Shown: positions 12,788-24,890, numbered from the stretch's first letter. The stretch is 64,000 nucleotides of DNA from Rhexocercosporidium sp. MPI-PUGE-AT-0058 (GCA_020746875.1 JAGTJL010000005.1:1178001-1242000); one strand, 5' to 3'. Numbers and translations are program-made. The notes: generated by a model not told the origin, from the sequence alone.

Positions 12788-14312
12788 ATGCTCACAGCAG
12801 ATGGTCTTCGTACCTTTATCTACGGCACCAGAGTTGGCAATGCTGGGCTTCCTCCTTTTCTGAACATTCGTTCCTCACAGACCTTCATCACATGTACTGT
12901 TGCAATTGCTGTCTTCACTGTATGTATCGAACCTTTCTTTGTCTTCAATACTGTGGGTTTAGCTTACCAAGAAGGATATTTTCCTGTACTCGGTAGTTGT
13001 GCCAGTTTTACCTTTTGCTTTGACAGTCAGAGCAGGGGTCAAAGAAGAGGATGTCCAAAGATGGACTTCAATATTCCTGAGTGTTTATGGAGCAGCTCTT
13101 GCAGTCGGAAGTCCTCTTTTCGGATGGTTTGCTGATAGGTCAACATCACGCCGTTTTCCACTGCTACTTGGCTTACTGGCCTTGGGAGGGTCGACAGCAA
13201 TGCTCTGCGCAGGATCCTCGCTTGCCATTCTCATCACAGGAAGATTCCTGCAGGGGCTGTCTGCGAGTGTTGTCTGGACCGTCGGCCTCGCCCTTCTATC
13301 AGACACTGTACGGAAGGAAGATATTGGCCAGGCAATGGGTTACATGGCTGCAGCAACTAGTATAGGATCTCTTACCGGACCTCTACTTGGTGGTGTCGTG
13401 TATGCACATTCGGGATATTACTCTGTCTTTGCGATTGGCTTTGCTATCATTGGTCTAGATATCCTTCTCCGTCTGTTCATGGTTGAGAAAAGCGCTGCCA
13501 AACAATGGTCGCCCATTGCCTCATCGAATAGAGAGGAGACAGGCCCCCAGTATCCAACAACAAACGAGATACAGTCTGCACCTGTTACGGAAGAGTTTTC
13601 TGGACTCGAGAAAACAGCTACAGTTCCTCTGTCAACACCGACCAGGCACCTACCTCCGCTTATTGCTCTATTACTTGTCCCAAGACTACTGGTGGCCCTC
13701 TTCGGCTGCTTTGTATATTCAACCTTCCTCGCGTCGTTTGACTCGGTGCTTCCTCTCTACGTCAAAGACATTTTCAACTGGAACTCAACTGGCGCCGGTC
13801 TGATCTTCATATGTCTGGTCGTTCCCCATGTAGCCTCCCCTCTTGTAGGAGGCTTTTCGGATCGATATGGCTCGAGATTCATCACAACCACAGGTCTACT
13901 TGGCTCAGTTCCATGCTGGGTTCTCATGCGTTTCGTAACGTACAATTCCATCGGCCAGAAGGTTCTCCTATGCGCTTTGCTCGTTCTCATAGGAGCCTTT
14001 CTGACTCTTGTCATGGCTCCACTGATGGCTGAGATCGATCATGCGGTGGCGCTTGAGGAGAAGAAAAAGCCAGGAAGTATGGGAAAGAAAGGGGCTGCTG
14101 CCCAAGGATTTGGTCTCTTCAATTTTGCTTATGCAGTTGGGACATTGATCGGTCCTTTGTGGGCGGGGTTCACAGTCGAGAATGTGGGTTGGGATACGCT
14201 GGGTTGGTCCATGGCAATCTTGAGTGGTGTATGTGCTATCACGACATTTATATGGACTGGTGGGAGGATCATGCTCAAGGATAACAAGCGGACTGAGGGT
14301 GCGATCGTATGA
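12788..14312 (+). CDS. MFS transporter, drug:H+ antiporter-like
   Basis: A plasma- or vacuolar-membrane major facilitator; the substrate is unknown. Exon 1 is 12788-12919, the intron is 12920-12962 (GTATGT...TTTAG, only 43 bp), exon 2 is 12963-14312, giving 493 residues. The join (AVFT-LTKKDIFLYSVVVPVLPFAL) rebuilds the first transmembrane helix and is in phase 0. A later acceptor at 12994-12996 would break the frame and was not used. About twelve hydrophobic helices can be traced. The MFS loop signature appears as GWFADRSTSRR after helix 2 and GGFSDRYGSRF in the second half, and LGGVVYAHSGY follows helix 5. A hydrophilic central loop of about 60 residues splits the halves. The N-terminus (PPFLNIRSSQTF) resembles fungal amine/multidrug transporters. 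Confidence 0.85.
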
Positions 14313-15072
14313 TTTCGATAATGCCGGCTGAGGTGGTCAATTTGATGCATGTACCACACCCGAGCTCTCCTCTTTTGATAACATCACATCTCTCGTTATT
14401 CACGACCTCTTCTCAGTTTGTGTTTTAATATCAAAAGATCGCAATTCGAATGAGAACTTATCTTCCCGGTAATTGACACGTAGAGGGCGATTTTTTGGAG
14501 GCATTCTTGGATGTGTTCGCCAAGCTCTGTTCCTCCCCGCCCCCTCATTTAACTCCCACCAAAAGTACTAAACCTTGGAAAGGATAATTTGGTATCGGGA
14601 CATCATTTTTAAATTTATCACAATCCAATTGTACAAAACAGGGGCTCAAGACTTCGGCTAAGTGTTGCCCTGAATACATCGCCACCTTCCCTACATTTCC
14701 TGCTTTTGAGTGGCTGCCAACATTAGCACCTCTTGAGTTCACTGCAACACAAGATATTCAGGGGCTCATCTCCATCTCCACGACCCTATCATCGCTTCAT
14801 CTGGACTATTGCCAAGGACATTAGAAGCACTCAAGACTTGACACTTTCTGTCTGCCTATCAGCGCTTGCCTTAGGGCCGTAGTCGCAACTATGCGCCCTT
14901 GCCTAGTTGACTTGAGATGGCCATTATTTGCTTCGCTCCTTCCATCTATAGTTGGAGCTCAGAAATCAAATACTGCTCAGGTTAATCGTAAGTTTCCTAT
15001 CCCTCATCTCCATCGTTTTCTCTCTCTCTCATCATTCATCCCTTTGCATCCGTTACTTGCTCCTCAATCGAA
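14313..15072. other. Intergenic before SurE-like gene
   Basis: About 760 bp. An upstream ATG at 14891 opens a short hydrophobic frame followed by a GTAAGT, but it has no clear in-frame join to the next gene. Pyrimidine-rich sequence (CT tracts around 15010-15060) directly precedes the chosen start, as in many fungal promoters. Confidence 0.45.
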
Positions 15073-16070
15073 ATGCGTTTCTCATTCGCCACTATAGTCT
15101 TTCTCCCAATCCTTGCTCATGGATCTAACATTATTATGTCCAACGATGATGGATGGGCGGAAATTAACCTTCGGACATTCTACAATACATTGAAGAATGC
15201 AGGAGAGTCACCCGTCGTATCAGCGCCTGCAGAGAACAAATCGGGTACAGGTATATTCCCCTCGTCTTAAAATTTGATGTTCAATATTCTTACAACAAAC
15301 TAGGATCACTCGATGGTGAAGCGGATGTCGTCGAAGATGGATGCGAATTTAATAGCTGTCCTCCAGGAAGCCCGGCGGTTGGCTTCAATAGCTCCGATCC
15401 TCGATTGAACTACGTGAATTCATTCCCTGTCACCTCGATGGCCTTTGGAATCTCCACGTTGTCTCCCAAGTTCTTTCAAGGGCCACCAGATCTTGCAGTA
15501 ACAGGTCCCAATGTTGGAGGTATGCCCTTCCCACCAATCTTTTCCCTGCCACCCCTGCTAACAGAATTAGCAAATTTGGACATTCAAGTTCCCTTCTCTG
15601 GAACCGTCGGTGCAGCTGTCGAAGCTATCAAGACTGGCATCCCTGCTATCGCATTCAGTGGTCGTAGCGGATCCCAAACAGCATGGACGGCACCTACACC
15701 TGCCTACTCAACCATCTATGCTCAGCTTGCAACCAACCTCACAACGACATTGCTCAATTCTGGAAAGCCATATCTCCCAGAAGGCGTTTGGCTTAACGTC
15801 AATTTTCCCTCTTCATCATCGACATCCTGCTCGGAAGCCAGTGATGTCAAATTTGTTTTGAGCAGAATCTGGCCCGCTATTCCTTTTGTCGATCCAGCCG
15901 ATGTGGAGACTTGTGGTAATGACCGCTTACCACTGGAGAGGAAAGTCGTGGGAGAAGACAGATGTTACGCGAGTGTCAGTGTTGGGGATGAAAATAAGCT
16001 GGATGCTGATTCGGCAGCCCAGGCTGTTGTCCTCAAGAAATTGTCGACTGTGTTGACGTGCTTGCCTTGA
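15073..16070 (+). CDS. Secreted SurE-like acid phosphatase / survival protein
   Basis: SurE-fold proteins are metal-dependent phosphatases acting on nucleotides and other phosphomonoesters. Exons are 15073-15250, 15304-15519 and 15571-16070, giving 297 residues. Intron 1 (15251-15303) joins SGTG-SLDGEADV. Intron 2 (15520-15570) is a multiple of three without a stop, but it must be removed to give the conserved GPNVGANLDIQVPFSGTVGAA. The N-terminus MRFSFATIVFLPILAHG is a signal peptide, so the mature protein should be extracellular. It is followed at once by the SurE metal site SNDDGWAE. Other family motifs are YNTLKNAG, AIAFSG and VWLNVNFP. Fungal members usually carry the signal peptide, unlike the bacterial enzyme. 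Confidence 0.87.
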
Positions 16071-16755
16071 GATAGAAGGACTTTTAGGCTCTGGACGTCC
16101 TTCGCCAAGGGAGCATTTTACAATAAGTGCAATCAAATGAAAATGTGTAGACGCTCCACTTGCGGCTGAAGCAACTTCTTGCTGTAAAACAATCTGGGCA
16201 GGCCACTTTTGGCTAAATTTCTTCGTTTCCCAACAATCAAAAGTTGTATTTCACTTTCATGGGATCCCATTGATACAAGACACAACCCAGAGAAAGCTTC
16301 TCTAGACACTAGCACTTGCTCAAACACCAAAGCTCAGGAAACTGCTAACAGGCATTGTATTCACATTTAAGTTCTTCACTAGAATTGTGTTTTGTGTGGT
16401 GCCGAGACCCAACTTCAGTTGAATTGGATCTTCGCTTAGCCAATCGCGGCGTCGTCTGATGTTTCTCGATCGGAGATCTGGATTCGCGAGACGGAATTGC
16501 TTGATTGATAACGTCTGATCTGTAGGTCTAGATGTATTTCAGACTCGGTAGATCCTGACATTTTGGGTTGGGGGTTTGATGCTTGTGATGCGCCACTAGC
16601 ATGATGGTAAACGTGTTTAGCATCTTCATTCGATCCTGTGTCTTTAATTGTTCTTGTGCCGCTATTTAATCTTTCGCTACTCTATCTTCTCCGATTGGTA
16701 CTATATATACAAATTTTAGTATCCGAAATTAATTCTTGCCGTCGTCTCAATCACC
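16071..16755. other. Intergenic before cupredoxin-like gene
   Basis: About 685 bp. A TATA-like stretch (CTATATATAC near 16702) lies about 50 bp before the start codon. No gene is supported. Confidence 0.45.
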
Positions 16756-17610
16756 ATGCTTTTCAACACCGTCCTTTTCATGATAAGCTTAGCAGCTGGT
16801 TCTGCCAAGTAAGCCTCTCCACAGTCTCCTATCCTTTGGTTTCAACTAATCAATAATATCCTCCAGTCGGCTCCTCCAACGAAGCACTCATTGAAGAAAC
16901 GCTCATAGTAGCCCGACAGCAAGGACAAACCCACGTCGTCGTGGTCGGCAGCCTCCAAAATCCAATCGCCGTCACCTTCAATCCCAACACCATCACAGCC
17001 GGCAAAGGAGACGTCGTCCAATACCAGTTTGTATCAGTGAACCATACTGCCACGCAGGCTGCTAGGTCTCAATCGGCGTGCAAGCCCGCTCAGAATGCTG
17101 TGAACTGTGAGTTTACTTTCCCCGCCTTTCTCTTTACCTTGGATTTGAGAGATTTGAAGTGCTGATACGATGGTAATAGGTGGTTTTATGCCGGTACAAC
17201 AGGGTGCGTCGAGGGTTAAGACGTTTAGTATGGTCGTTCAAGATACCCAGCCGATGTATATGTACTGCGCTACGGCGAATCACTACGTTTCTCATAACTT
17301 TTTCGACCTATGCTCCTCATTCCCTCACTCCCTCACTCCCTCCCAACTAGCTAAAGGTTGCTAATTTGATTGAATAAACAGCTGCTAGCAAGGAATGATC
17401 ATGACGATAAATGCGTAAGTCTCGTTCGTTCCTTGTATAGATAGGTTGATACATTTTTGGGCTAACGATCCATTTCGTAACAATAAAGCCCCCGCGGCGT
17501 TCAAGGTCGCTGCTAAGAAAACGAAAATCAACGTTGCAGCTAAGAACATCAATGGAGGAAATGCGGGGAGGATTGCTACTGAGCAGGTTGGGAAACCGGG
17601 GGCAAATTGA
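16756..17610 (+). CDS. Cupredoxin-like small secreted protein, frame possibly broken
   Basis: Extracellular blue-copper-like (plastocyanin/azurin-fold) protein of the kind common in fungi; function unknown. A signal peptide (MLFNTVLFMISLAA) is followed by SLQNPIAVTFNPNTITAGKGDVVQYQFVS-VNHTATQ, with the first His ligand. Splicing 17107-17179 gives AVN-CGFMPVQQG. Splicing 17287-17388 gives CATANHY-QGM, the C-x4-H-x3-M copper site. Two joins are odd. The strong GTAAGC donor at 16809 is out of frame with the body, which needs a weak GTTCTG donor at 16799. The GTAAGT at 17415 joined to the AAAG acceptor at 17488 leaves the last exon (PAAFKVAAKKTK…) off by one base beside a run of five C. Either the gene is decaying, the sequence has an indel, or unusual sites are used. 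Confidence 0.6.
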
Positions 17611-17639
17611 ATGAATAATTGCCATGTAGATGTGTTACA

Positions 17640-18480
17640 CCTGAATAATATGAAGCTTTCCCGAAGAGAGTCCTCAAGTTCATAGGCTCGTACCGCTCAT
17701 CACCGAGTAGCACTTGACTATGTCTACGAGCATTTTGCTGTTACACTTAGCCTATCACTTGGTGGCAACTCCATCATGAGCTGCTCCAGAACAACAAAAG
17801 TTCGCTTCTCCCCTTGTGGTGCTTTTGCTATCAACACAATCTCTCCTTTCTTCAAATGGCCTTGCTTGCAACCAATTTCTCAGAAAATCTCAACTTTTTG
17901 CTTTGTCTCGAACAGAATATGTTCGAGCTGCTTCGGAATTCCTTCGCCATCAAATACTCGTCAATAAGAGACTATGTCTTCGCCGAAAGACCACGAGCTG
18001 TACGGTACAGAAAGAACCCTTCAGCGCTGCAGAGAAATATCCACAGATCCAACGCAACTAATTTACACTGGGAACAGAGGAAAATGATAGGAAGAAGACA
18101 AAGTCACCTCAGTGCCGTATCATGTTGTCTCTTACTGCCACATCATGTGGCTCTGATAGCGTAACTGGCAGGGGCAGCCTCACTTGCGAGCTGAAGCAAA
18201 TCGCTAGCGCAACACTTGTCTACCAATATTAAAACAATTCATTCTTCAAAGATAGAAAACTACAAAGAAACTGTATGGGAGAGGAGAGATCTAATTGAGA
18301 CAGTAGGTAAAGTCTGTTGACTTCGTGAGGACTATGCAAGCGGGAAGTAAAGGTCTCTGCTAACTTCGAGCTAGTCTCAATTTAGCTCAATTTTGTCGGC
18401 CGCTAGCGCGTATATTTTCCTAGAAGCCCAAAAATTATTTCTGATGGTCTCGCTGTACCGAACGCCAAACTCAGCAAACC
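17640..18480. other. Intergenic before Dbp4
   Basis: About 840 bp. Only short overlapping frames are present. No RNA gene or repeat is recognised. It should hold the Dbp4 promoter. Confidence 0.5.
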
Positions 18481-20913
18481 ATGGCGTCTCAAACAGATGG
18501 GCGAAAGTCTAAGCCCCCGAAAAAGCCGAAAAATGTATCTCGTTCACTCAAAAGAAAACGAGATATTGATGACCATGAAACGCTGCAGAAAGCCATCGAG
18601 GCGCTGGTAAGTTTGTTCCGCTTCCCCTCACCAGTGTGGAACTGACAACCCCAGGACCCAAAAGCCGAAGTGAAAGCTTTCTCCGACCTCCCTTTGTCAC
18701 AATTGACGGCCTCTGGGCTCGAAGCGTCGCATTTCAAGACCTTGACCGACATCCAATCGAAAGCTGTACCACTTGCGCTGAAGGGAAAGGATATTCTGGG
18801 CGCAGCTAAAACTGGAAGTGGGAAGACTCTGGCATTTTTGCTACCAGTTCTGGAGAACCTATACAGGCAGAAATGGACGGAACTAGACGGACTGGGTGCG
18901 CTCATAATATCACCGACCAGAGAACTCGCGACGCAGATATTCCAGGTATTGCGCAAAATCGGACGGAACCATTCCTTCTCGGCCGGCTTGATCATTGGAG
19001 GACGAAGTCTACAAGAGGAGCGAGAACGTCTAGGAAGGATGAATATTCTTGTATGCACGCCAGGAAGAATGTTACAGCATATGGATCAGACAGCCGACTT
19101 CGATGTGAGCAATTTGCAGATGTTGGTACTGGACGAAGCAGATCGAATCATGGACATGGGATTCCAGGCATCAGTTGACGCCATTGTTGAGCATCTCCCA
19201 AAGCAGAGGCAGACCATGCTCTTCAGTGCGACACAGACGAAGAAAGTCTCGGATTTGGCAAGATTGAGCCTACGGGATCCCGAATATGTAGCTGTCCATG
19301 AAGCAGCTTCTAGTGCGACTCCGACGACTTTGCAACAGTATGTTGTAATCACACCTCTGGCCGACAAGCTCAACACGCTTTTCAGTTTCATCAGAAATAA
19401 TTTGAAGGCCAAGATTATTGTCTTCTTATCATCTGGCAAGCAAGTTCGTTTTGTTTACGAAAGCTTTCGACATTTACAACCGGGTATTCCTCTTCTTCAT
19501 CTCCACGGTCGCCAGAAACAGTCTGCTAGACTTGATATCACCTCGAAATTCTCCTCCTCGAAGAACTCTTGCATATTTGCGACGGACGTTGTAGCAAGAG
19601 GTCTAGATTTTCCGGCTGTGGATTGGGTCATTCAATTAGATTGTCCGGAGGATGCCGATACCTACATCCATCGTGTTGGTCGAACAGCTCGTTACGAGAG
19701 AGTAGGAAAGGCTGTGCTATTCTTAGATCCCAGTGAGGAGGAAGGGATGCTGAAGCGGCTCGAGCAGAAGAAGGTCCCAATTCAGAAGACTAAGCCCCGT
19801 CAGAAACTCCAGCAGAGCATCCGAAATCAACTACAGGACATGTGCTTTAAATATCCCGAGCTCAAGTATCTCGGTCAGAAAGCGTTTACTAGCTACGCCA
19901 AATCGGTGTACTTGCAGAAAGACAAGGAGGTTTTCAAAATAAATGAATATGACCTTGAAGGTTTTGCGAACAGCATGGGTCTCCCGGGAGCTCCGAAGAT
20001 TAAATTCCAGAAGGGGAATGATACAAAAGATCTCAAGAATGCACCAAGAGGAGCGATATCTAGTGATGATGATAGTGATGTTGAAGAAAGGTCGAAGAAG
20101 CCGAGTAAAGAAGAAGTCAGGACGAAGTATGACCGCATGTTTGAGCGTCGTAACCAAGATGTTCTTTCTGGTCATTACTCGAAGATGATTGCCGAAGAAA
20201 ACATTGACGAGGACGACGGCCTCCGAGATGCCGATGAAGACAACGACTTCCTCTCGGTCAAGAGAGTTGTGCCTGTTGACGACGACGATACTTCGGATGG
20301 AGAAGGCGTCGCAGCCGCCGGACCTTCAGCACGGGTGATTGAGGGAATCAGCAAGGAGCCGATTATAATCGATTCGAAACGAAGAGAAAAGATGTTGACA
20401 TCCAAGAAGCAAATGTTGAAACTCAAGGAGAAGGGTACGAAGATGGTCTTTGACGATGACGGAGTGGCCCATCAACTGTACGAGCTCGAGGATGAGGACG
20501 ACTTCCGTAGACGAGGAACAGCCGAGGAACAGAGAGCGAAGTTCTTGGAGGAGGAATCTGCAAGAGTCCGTGAAGCTGATCTTGATGACAAGCAGCTGGC
20601 AAAGCAAAAGAAGAGAGAAAAGCGTGAGAAACGCAAAGCAAGAGAAGCAGCCGAGAGGGAAGGATCGGATGAAGATGTGGCTCCCGAGCTTGTTAATGCT
20701 GGAGATGACCAAGATCCAATGGCGTTCTTGGCCTCGTTGCCTATGGCTGGTGAAGATGACGAACGGCCCGCGAAACGGCCGAAGAAATGGTTCGAGGACG
20801 ACTCAGACGACGAGAAGAAGGCGGCTAAGCGGAAAGGCCGTGTTATTGAAGCAGACGATGAGCCAGAGACTTTGGAAGATTTGGAGGCTCTTGCTGCCGG
20901 TCTACTCACGTAA
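18481..20913 (+). CDS. DBP4: ATP-dependent RNA helicase Dbp4 (Hca4/DDX10 family)
   Basis: A nucleolar DEAD-box helicase of the small-subunit processome, needed in yeast for release of U14 snoRNA and early 18S rRNA cleavages. Exon 1 is 18481-18606, the intron is 18607-18654 (GTAAGT...CAG, phase 0), exon 2 is 18655-20913, giving 794 residues. The basic N-terminus ([18 protein letters not shown]) leads into [15 protein letters not shown]. Motifs: Q region [20 protein letters not shown] (about residue 93), Ia PTRELA, Ib [42 protein letters not shown]4217-type C-terminal segment ([23 protein letters not shown]) follows, as is usual for Dbp4. The rest is strongly charged coiled coil with KxxR and acidic runs. 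No damage is seen. Confidence 0.95.
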
Positions 20914-21329
20914 TTGCCTCCATACAATTAGAAATGAAATTATGATACCCCTCCTATCCCCCTTGGTCGGAGATCAATCAAGAGCCTAAAGTACCTACAT
21001 ACCGAATCTTCTCGTTGATGGTCAAAGTCTCAGAGCTTTTCTTTCGGATTGAATGAGCCGATTCCTTTTCGTCTCGGGCTTATGGACTGTTCCAAGCCTA
21101 ATACTCTTTATTTACTTTTCTGCGTCCCGTCCCTGGAAGCTGCCCCTGCCCCTGCCCCTCCATGCCATGCTCCCTCCGAACCTCCAAGAACCCCACATTC
21201 GGCTATTCCGCACCAACAACTAGCCCGCCAGGCCGCTTCAACTTCTCTTGCTGACACGCCCCTCACGCCCCTCCAGAGTTCACTGCTCTCTTTCTCCTTC
21301 TCGTATGCAGCAAAAACACATGGATTGCT
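20914..21329. other. Intergenic before FAD synthetase
   Basis: 416 bp holding the Dbp4 3' UTR and the FAD1 promoter. A (CCCTGC)n-like short repeat lies near 21140-21160. Nothing else is seen. Confidence 0.5.
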
Positions 21330-22279
21330 ATGAACGAGATGCCGCTGCGTGCACCAGAGCATACCGGTGACAATGCGCCCACCGTCAACGGCCACAATGA
21401 GACCATCCTACCCATCTGCGCCAGGCTCGCCGCGCAGGTGAACGCCTTCCTGGAGACCGAGGCCCCGACCCCGCTGCTGAAAGCAGTCCAAGAACAAACA
21501 AAAGTTGCACTGGGGGTTATCAGCGCGGCGTTGGATAGATACAGGTACCTCTCCTCCAGTGGAAATCTTCCGGAACTGCAGATTTCGGATGTTGAAGTAA
21601 TTGCTTGCTGACTCGTGCCTTTGGAATAAAGTTTAGAAGAGATCTCCCTTTCGTACAATGGAGGCAAAGACTGCCTCGTGCTCCTCATTCTCCTCCTCTG
21701 CGCCCTAGCAAACTACAAGAAAGGCCCCATGCCCAAAGCCCTCGCTACCGTGTACATTATCTCCCCACACCCATTCGCCGAAGTCGATGCATTCGTGGAC
21801 GAATCAGTCAACACTTACAAGCTGGATCTAGCGCGATATGCTATGCCGATGAAACAGGCCTTCCAGCGATACTTAGAAGAAAAGAAGAGTGTGAAAGCTA
21901 TACTCGTAGGGACGAGGAGGACGGATCCTCATGGGCAGAGTCTAACGCATTTCGATGAGACGGATTCCGGGTGGCCGGCTTTCATGAGGGTACATCCTGT
22001 TATTGACTGGCATTACGCTGAGATTTGGGCCGTATGTCTCCCCCATATCTCGACATCTCTGGCGGACGTTGACAATAGTAGTTCATTCGGCAGATGCAAA
22101 TCCCGTACTGCCCACTTTATGACCAAGGATATACTTCTCTAGGAGGTACAACAGACACACACCCGAACCCAGCATTGAAGGCAAATGGCGACGAGGGAAC
22201 GAAAGAGCACAAAGTGTTCAAACCAGCATATGAACTGATGGAAGATAAGGCTGAGAGGCTGGGACGGGATTGGAAGTGA
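21330..22279 (+). CDS. FAD1: FAD synthetase (FMN adenylyltransferase)
   Basis: Transfers AMP from ATP to FMN to make FAD; the eukaryotic form belongs to the PAPS-reductase/PP-loop fold. Exons are 21330-21544, 21632-22031 and 22094-22279 (introns 87 and 62 bp), giving 266 residues. The first join rebuilds the nucleotide loop RYSLEEISLSYNGGKDC, and the second gives IWAMQIPYCPLYDQGYTSLGG. Other family features are VYIISPHPFAEVDAF and the substrate-binding region GTRRTDPHG, ahead of the conserved WPAFMRVHPVIDWHYAEIW. The C-terminal YELMEDKAERLGRDWK is also typical. The start is the first ATG in the only frame joining to the PP-loop exon. Confidence 0.92.
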
Positions 22280-22962
22280 TGATGCATGCATTTTAGACTT
22301 AGATGGCGGTTGCCCCTTGGTTAGGAGTTGTACTCATTTGCAAAGGTTGTTTGATCGGAAAACAGAGGATTTTGTGACTTTCGAGTAAGTGAGTCTCTTT
22401 GAGTATTTTGGCCGTAGACGTCCGATCTTTTGATCTTGGCCCTTGTATCTCCAAAGCACTGAAGTTTAGTGTATGGGGTGACCAAGTAAGCCTTCCCTTG
22501 TCGGGGTGCTATCGTGCTCTAAGAGATCTCAAGTTTGATTTTCGAGCCTTCGCCGTTGTTTCCGGATAGAAAGATCTTCTGGGAAATATGAGGGACGTTT
22601 ATATCCGATCATATGATGACGTTTAAATCCACAATAAGTCCGAAGGGTCTCAAAACATTATATTCAACCCCGGCAGTATCCTATACGGGTATTTCTTAGC
22701 AGAGATCAGCATTGCATGTAGCCGCTGAATAATCCAATGACGACCTTGGAGTCTCACAATGGTTGTAAATTAGTAGCGGTACCAAGTATTGCAAGGATAT
22801 TGCTCAAGATCATGGGAGCGTTGACTTTGTATAAGGCTACTCAGCAGGACACTTCACAATGGACTTTGATAACATCTCATTCTGTTGTCATCCCTTATTC
22901 CTTTCTTCTCATCCTAGCTTTATCCAAGCTCTTCCATCACAAAGTAAATAGACAGTTTCAAC
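22280..22962. other. Intergenic before reductase pseudogene
   Basis: About 680 bp without a supported gene. Composition is ordinary. It would carry the promoter of the reductase pseudogene downstream. Confidence 0.45.
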
Positions 22963-24388
22963 ATGACTTCCACCACAGGCATTCAAGCGATTATATTCGG
23001 AGCGTCTAGAATTACTAGCTAGGCTATTACAAACTCCGCCCTCTCCTACCCAAAACCAGCGACCTTCTCCCGAGTCGTAGGACTTACAAGCCGGCCGCTC
23101 AGCCTGGAAGACTCTCACTTCCCTCCGGATGCCAGACTACAGCTCTAATCCGGCCTAGATCTATCTCAAGACGCAAACAGTATCGCGGCTTATCTGAAAA
23201 GAGTTGAGAATATCGCAGATATCACTGATGTTTACTTCGCTGGTGAGTTTGGAAAGATAGACAATAGAGAAACCGAGGAATCTACTCATCAGGATATAGC
23301 ATATGTGCATCGTGGATGGGGAGATGAGGGTTCCGAGCAGAAGATCAAGGAGAACGTCGAGTTCATCGTCAATGCTGTTGCGGCCGTTGAAGAAGTTTGC
23401 CCAAATCTACAGTTTTGGACTTTCCCTACTGGTGGAAAGGTACCAACTCCCTTCTTTTCATCTCCAAGTTTGGGGATTGAGTTAGAATAGTGGTATGGCT
23501 TCGAGTTCGGAACCAAAGTCAAGCGCTCGACTCCGCTCAAGGAAAACGCACCTCGAGTAGCCGAGCCATACGGCCAACACATCCTCTACTACCCACAAAT
23601 CGACACTCTGACCCAACTAGCCGAGGGCAAGAAGTGGAAATTCGCTGATATCAGACCAGATGCAATTGTAAGTCCGGCCACTCTACCCCCGTACGAACGT
23701 TTGTTGATAGCATCCAGGTCGGGTTCGTCCCGAATCACAACCCCATGAATCTCGCCGAACCACTAGCGCTCTACCTATCCCTCTGGAAATCACTCTCCCC
23801 AACCAAAACCGTGCCTTTCCCCGGTTCAGCAGAGTCATACAAACATACCCAATCGAACATCTCCTCTGACCAGCTCGGTCGCTTCCACATCTTCGCTTCG
23901 CTGCATCCGGAACTCACCGCTGGGAAAGCATTCAACATCGCAGATGAAGATCGCGGTATTAGTTTTGAGATGATATGGCCTGCCATCGCTGCGTACTTTG
24001 GCTTGGAAGGCGTGGGGCCCGTTGAGGATGGTGATGTTAAGGGACTGAGTGGTGAGGGGTGGGTTAGGAAGCAGGAGAGTGTGTGGGAGAGTTGGACGAG
24101 AGAGCATGGGTTGAGAGAGGGGGTTATTGAGAATACTTGTTGGGGGTTTATGACCATTGTTACGTAAGTTCATTCTTTTGTGAAGCTTTTCCTGTGTGTT
24201 TGATGAGTGTTTGGAGTGTGGACTGACTGGAACGGAATAGGGGTGAGTACTCGACCGTTGATAGGGATTTCGATTTAAGCGAGGCGAGGAGGATTGGGTA
24301 CACAGAGCGAGTAGATCATGTTAAGGGGTATTATGTTGCTTTTGATCGGATGAGGGCTGCGAAGATCATTCCATGGTTGCATGGATAA
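22963..24388 (+). pseudogene. PRISE-like (iridoid-synthase/5-beta-reductase type) SDR, two in-frame stops
   Basis: Relative of NAD(P)-dependent SDR enone reductases. Five exons can be joined in frame: 22963-23242, 23300-23439, 23491-23667, 23718-24163, 24241-24388, all with GT...AG introns. The N-terminal nucleotide loop reads AIIFGASRITS, where the family has GAS-G-I-T-G. Codon 20 is TAG (23020-23022) where the family has Trp, and codon 62 is TAA (23146-23148). The remainder is intact: FWTFPTGGKWYGFEFG, AEPYGQHILYYPQ, ADIRPDAIVGFVPNHNPMN, FNIADEDRGISFEMIWP. The three changes in the nucleotide loop are all TpG to TpA, the RIP pattern. Downstream exons look unmutated, so inactivation may be recent. 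Readthrough or a strain-specific allele cannot be excluded. Confidence 0.78.
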
Positions 24389-24882
24389 CAATCTGGAAGG
24401 CCTAGACAATACAGGACATTGGTCTTCTTTTCAGGAGGTCGTTAATCAATCATGATTTCGAACCTCTCAAAATTTCATTTGTTCTTATTCTCGGGTGAAG
24501 TAATATGCGGCACGTGCTTTTCAATCTCTTTGAGATTGCCTGTTGAGGTTGTTGCTGGCGTGCGATAGGCTCGTTCTCCAACTGAACATTGTAGTGAGAT
24601 CAACGGAAATTACCTCTTTCAGTCTACGACCGTCACACTCTGTGCTTCTGCAGATCCGATGAAAACATACTTTAGGACAAGTTAGCTCGACAGAGCACAA
24701 TCTACAGGCTATTCTCATCGTCGAGATGCTCGTGTCACACTGGGGAGATTATATCGTGGTACATGCTTCATATATCTACGATCTGCAGTGCAACAGAGGC
24801 GAGAACGGAAAATGGTTGGTTATCATGGATTATTTTCGTGATACACATGCCCGAGATCGTCTTCGAGCTCGAGTCGTCCGAT

Positions 24883-24890
24883 TTTATATA
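24883..24890 (+). promoter_or_regulatory. TATA-like box for ML-domain gene
   Basis: TTTATATA sits about 130 bp upstream of the start codon at 25019, with a CT-rich leader between them. It is the clearest TATA-like element in the left half of the window. Confidence 0.4.

Noticed and set aside
12994..12996. TAG acceptor for the first MFS intron
   Set aside because: It gives the wrong phase; the TTTAG ending at 12962 restores the first helix in frame.
14891..15097. Upstream ATG as start of the SurE-like gene
   Set aside because: It would put a second hydrophobic leader ahead of a good signal peptide at 15073, and the GTAAGT after it has no in-frame acceptor.
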